DNA from: DASQBT01 sp963746955
GTDB taxonomy: Bacteria > Pseudomonadota > Gammaproteobacteria > Burkholderiales > Thiobacillaceae
Assembly: GCA_963746955.1 (NCBI GenBank)
Contig: CAVVDR010000009.1
Location: 248,001 to 312,000 of the forward strand
Direction: 5' to 3'
DNA length: 64,000 nucleotides
The position numbers and the translations under genes were made by a program. Positions 62,303 to 64,000 of the stretch are shown in pieces (positions within the stretch are counted from its first letter, which is position 1; each line of letters opens with the position of its first letter). The notes beneath the pieces were generated by a model that saw only the letters and a program-made list of their open reading frames with translations, was not told the DNA's origin and made no database searches.

Positions 62303-63235
62303 TCAGGCGATTCCTGCGGCCTGCAGGTCGGCGTGATAGCTGGAGCGCACCAGCGGACCGCAGGCCGCATTGGTGAAGCCCATTTCGGTCGCACGCCGTT
62401 CGAACAGCTTGAAGTCCTCCGGACTGACAAAGCGCTTGACCGGCAGATGGTCACTGGACGGCTGGAGATATTGCCCCAGGGTCAGCATGTCGATGGCGTG
62501 TGCGCGCATTTCGCTCATGACTTCGAGGATTTCCTCATCGGTCTCGCCCAGCCCCAACATCATGCCGGACTTGGTTGGAATGCCTGGATAGCGCGCCTTG
62601 AAGTCCAGCAGCAGTTTGAGCGAATGTTCATAGTCCGCACCGGGCCGGCAGGCCTTGTACAGGCGCGGCACGGTTTCCAGGTTGTGGTTCATCACATCGG
62701 GCAGGCCTTGGCCCAGGATGTCCAGGGCAATGTCGGGCCGGCCGCGAAAGTCCGGCGTCAGGATCTCGATCCTCGTCGCCGGCGACGCCGCACGCACCGC
62801 TCGGATGCAGTCGACAAAATGCTGGGCGCCGCCGTCGCGCAGATCGTCGCGATCCACGCTGGTGATCACCACGTACTTGAGTTTGAGCGCCTTGACCGTA
62901 TCCGCCAGATGGCCAGGCTCTTTGGCATCGGGCGCGTCGGGCTTGCCGTGACCCACGTCGCAGAACGGGCAGCGCCGGGTACACAAATCGCCCAGGATCA
63001 TGAAGGTGGCGGTGCCGTGGCCGAAACATTCGGGCAGGTTGGGGCAGGCCGCCTCTTCGCATACCGTGTGCAGCCCGTGCCGGCGCAACAGGCCTTTCAT
63101 TTCCATCACTTCCGGACTGGGCGATTTGACCCGGATCCAGGACGGCAGACGGAGGCGCTCCTGAGGAACGATCTTGATCGGGATGCGCGCAGTCTTGGCT
63201 GCGCCTTTGTGAAGTTTGGGGTCGGACACAAGCAA
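62303..63235 (-). CDS. lipA: Lipoyl synthase
   Basis: The 310-residue protein has the auxiliary cluster motif CEEAACPNLPEC, the radical-SAM CTRRCPFC (C-x3-C-x2-C), and the C-terminal GPLVRSSYHAD. MILGDLCTRRCPFCDVGHGK and TPDFRGRPDIALDI are diagnostic. It inserts two sulfur atoms into octanoyl groups on E2/GcvH proteins. The start is TTG 63235; GTG two codons later is possible. lipB is on the same strand upstream, separated by the small plus-strand gene. Confidence 0.95.
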   Translation of the reverse strand: MLVSDPKLHKGAAKTARIPIKIVPQERLRLPSWIRVKSPSPEVMEMKGLLRRHGLHTVCEEAACPNLPECFGHGTATFMILGDLCTRRCPFCDVGHGKPDAPDAKEPGHLADTVKALKLKYVVITSVDRDDLRDGGAQHFVDCIRAVRAASPATRIEILTPDFRGRPDIALDILGQGLPDVMNHNLETVPRLYKACRPGADYEHSLKLLLDFKARYPGIPTKSGMMLGLGETDEEILEVMSEMRAHAIDMLTLGQYLQPSSDHLPVKRFVSPEDFKLFERRATEMGFTNAACGPLVRSSYHADLQAAGIA

Positions 63236-63328
63236 CTTTCACTGAATTCAGGCGCTCATTTTACTTCAACCGGCATGGCGCCAGTGGTCTATACAGACAG
63301 TATCTGTTGCCAAAAAAAGGAGATCATC

Positions 63329-63562
63329 ATGGGCAATTGTATTGCCGATTTTCTGGTTCACCTGGACCCGACCCTCCCCCCGGAAGAGCAGTGCAAACTG
63401 GAAGACTACGTACGTGACCAGGCTTGCGTGGCGGGCGTGGGGATTTCCTCCGACAACCCCCATTTAATGGTGGTGGCCTACGACGCGGACTGCAGCCGGG
63501 CCAGCGACATCCTGCACAAGATCCAGGACCATGGCATCACCGCCGAACTGGTCGGAATGTAA
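63329..63562 (+). CDS. Small HMA-like (ferredoxin-fold) protein
   Basis: This 77-residue protein has AAGGAG six bases before the ATG. VGISSDNPHLMVVAYDADCS and ILHKIQDHGITAELVGM resemble the beta-alpha-beta second half of a heavy-metal-associated domain, but the CxxC metal loop is absent. The Cys residues at 4, 22, 32 and 55 are scattered. A longer frame upstream is the antisense of lipA. Function unknown; the fold is suggested only by pattern. Confidence 0.7.
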   Translation: MGNCIADFLVHLDPTLPPEEQCKLEDYVRDQACVAGVGISSDNPHLMVVAYDADCSRASDILHKIQDHGITAELVGM

Positions 63563-63619
63563 TAAACCCGACATCCCTGCGTAGGGCGGCAAACCTGCGC
63601 GTGCAAATCGCTTCCCTGA

Positions 63620-64000
63620 CTAGGCCGCGGTAATTAGCGCGGCAAGACGCCGGCTCAACTGCTCACCTATCTGATCCGGGGTGTTCGCGATGCCAAGGTC
63701 CAGAGTCTGGGTGACGGCCATGCCGGGGTAACCGCAGGGATTGATCTGGCTGAACGGCCGCAGGTCCATGTCCACGTTGAGGGCCAGCCCGTGATAGCTG
63801 CATCCGCGCTTGATCCGCAGGCCGAGGGCGGCAATCTTGGCGCCGTTCGCGTACACACCCGGCGCCCCTTGCCGACGGGTCGCGGTTACCTTGCACCCTG
63901 CCAGCAGATCCATGACAGCCTGCTCCATGCGCCAGACCAGTTCCTTGACTCCGTAGCCTCGACGCTTGAGATCCACCAGCACGTAGATCACCACCTGACC
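63620..64000 (-). CDS. lipB: Octanoyltransferase, C-terminal part (start beyond the window)
   Basis: The minus-strand frame is open to the last base of the window. GQVVIYVLVDLKRRGYGVKEL, ANGAKIAALGLRIKRGCSYHG (Lys in the AKI motif) and INPCGYPGMAV (catalytic Cys) are LipB signatures. It transfers octanoyl from ACP to lipoyl domains, the step before LipA. About 126 residues are visible. Confidence 0.92.
   Translation of the reverse strand, partial: GQVVIYVLVDLKRRGYGVKELVWRMEQAVMDLLAGCKVTATRRQGAPGVYANGAKIAALGLRIKRGCSYHGLALNVDMDLRPFSQINPCGYPGMAVTQTLDLGIANTPDQIGEQLSRRLAALITAA

Noticed and set aside
62333..63328. Long plus-strand frame leading into the small HMA-like gene.
   Set aside because: It is antisense to lipA; the real start is the ATG at 63329 with its AAGGAG.
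1..64000. CRISPR arrays, tRNA or rRNA genes and intact insertion sequences.
   Set aside because: No regularly spaced repeats, cloverleaf-like sequences, rRNA segments or transposase motifs were recognised on reading through the window; weak ones could have been missed by eye.

Overview
The window looks like a chromosomal segment of a betaproteobacterium, most likely from the sulfur-, iron- or ammonia-oxidising groups near Nitrosomonadales. This is inferred from three things: a complete exosortase A (XrtA/EpsH1) exopolysaccharide operon of the kind common in that class, a DsrC/TusE-family gene, and generally GC-rich genes packed with 4-bp ATGA start/stop overlaps. No rRNA, tRNA, CRISPR array or intact transposon was seen.

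Layout. (1) Positions 1-23.9 kb, plus strand: an accessory polysaccharide block. It holds the tail of a Wzx-like flippase, three tandem asparagine-synthetase-like proteins (each without the glutaminase cysteine) with a small coupled 72-residue protein, a membrane-anchored methyltransferase, an MBOAT/SGNH acyltransferase pair, two deacetylase-like proteins, several GT2 enzymes, an Arn-like set (ArnC-like transferase, formyltransferase-like protein, ArnE-like SMR protein, methyltransferase, RffA-type aminotransferase, GT-C enzyme), a GT2/alkaline-phosphatase-superfamily fusion, a frameshifted TylF-type methyltransferase and a GT4 enzyme. (2) 23.9-31.8 kb, minus strand: a rearranged block with a TPR protein, GT4, GT2, a UDP-xylose synthase plus GT61 pair, a deacetylase-like protein and a sulfotransferase. 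Gene fragments and a ~175-bp diverged direct repeat mark an old insertion or recombination. (3) 31.8-33.6 kb, plus strand: a fourth asparagine-synthetase-like protein with Cys2 replaced by Asn. (4) 33.7-53.8 kb, minus strand: the conserved XrtA operon, read from a probable sigma-54 promoter at 53868-53882. Its order is export lipoprotein, chain-length protein, tyrosine kinase, outer-membrane protein, ATPase, wecB, deacetylase, FemAB, sugar transferase, exosortase-EpsI, sugar transferase, amidotransferase (with Cys2), GT4, GT4, CapK-like ligase and O-ligase. (5) 54-64 kb: ordinary genes, namely a MazG-like pyrophosphatase, a thioredoxin-like ferredoxin, a hydrolase, a NodI/NodJ-type exporter, a DsrC-like protein behind an IscR-type palindrome, a large di-heme cytochrome lipoprotein coupled to a Tat-type GMC oxidoreductase, lipA, a small HMA-like protein and the 3' part of lipB.

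How it fits together. Region 4 should make, chain-length-control, export and tyrosine-phosphorylation-regulate an exopolysaccharide, and XrtA would sort PEP-CTERM proteins, although no PEP-CTERM substrate is in the window. Regions 1-3 probably supply strain-specific sugars and decorations: formyl-amino sugar, xylose, O-acyl, sulfate, phospho-group and methyl. The most unusual part is the set of five asparagine-synthetase homologues, four of which appear unable to use glutamine. This suggests amide or amine ligation chemistry on the polysaccharide or on a small acceptor, but that is inference.

All family names rest on reading motifs and gene order by eye; no search or alignment was run.
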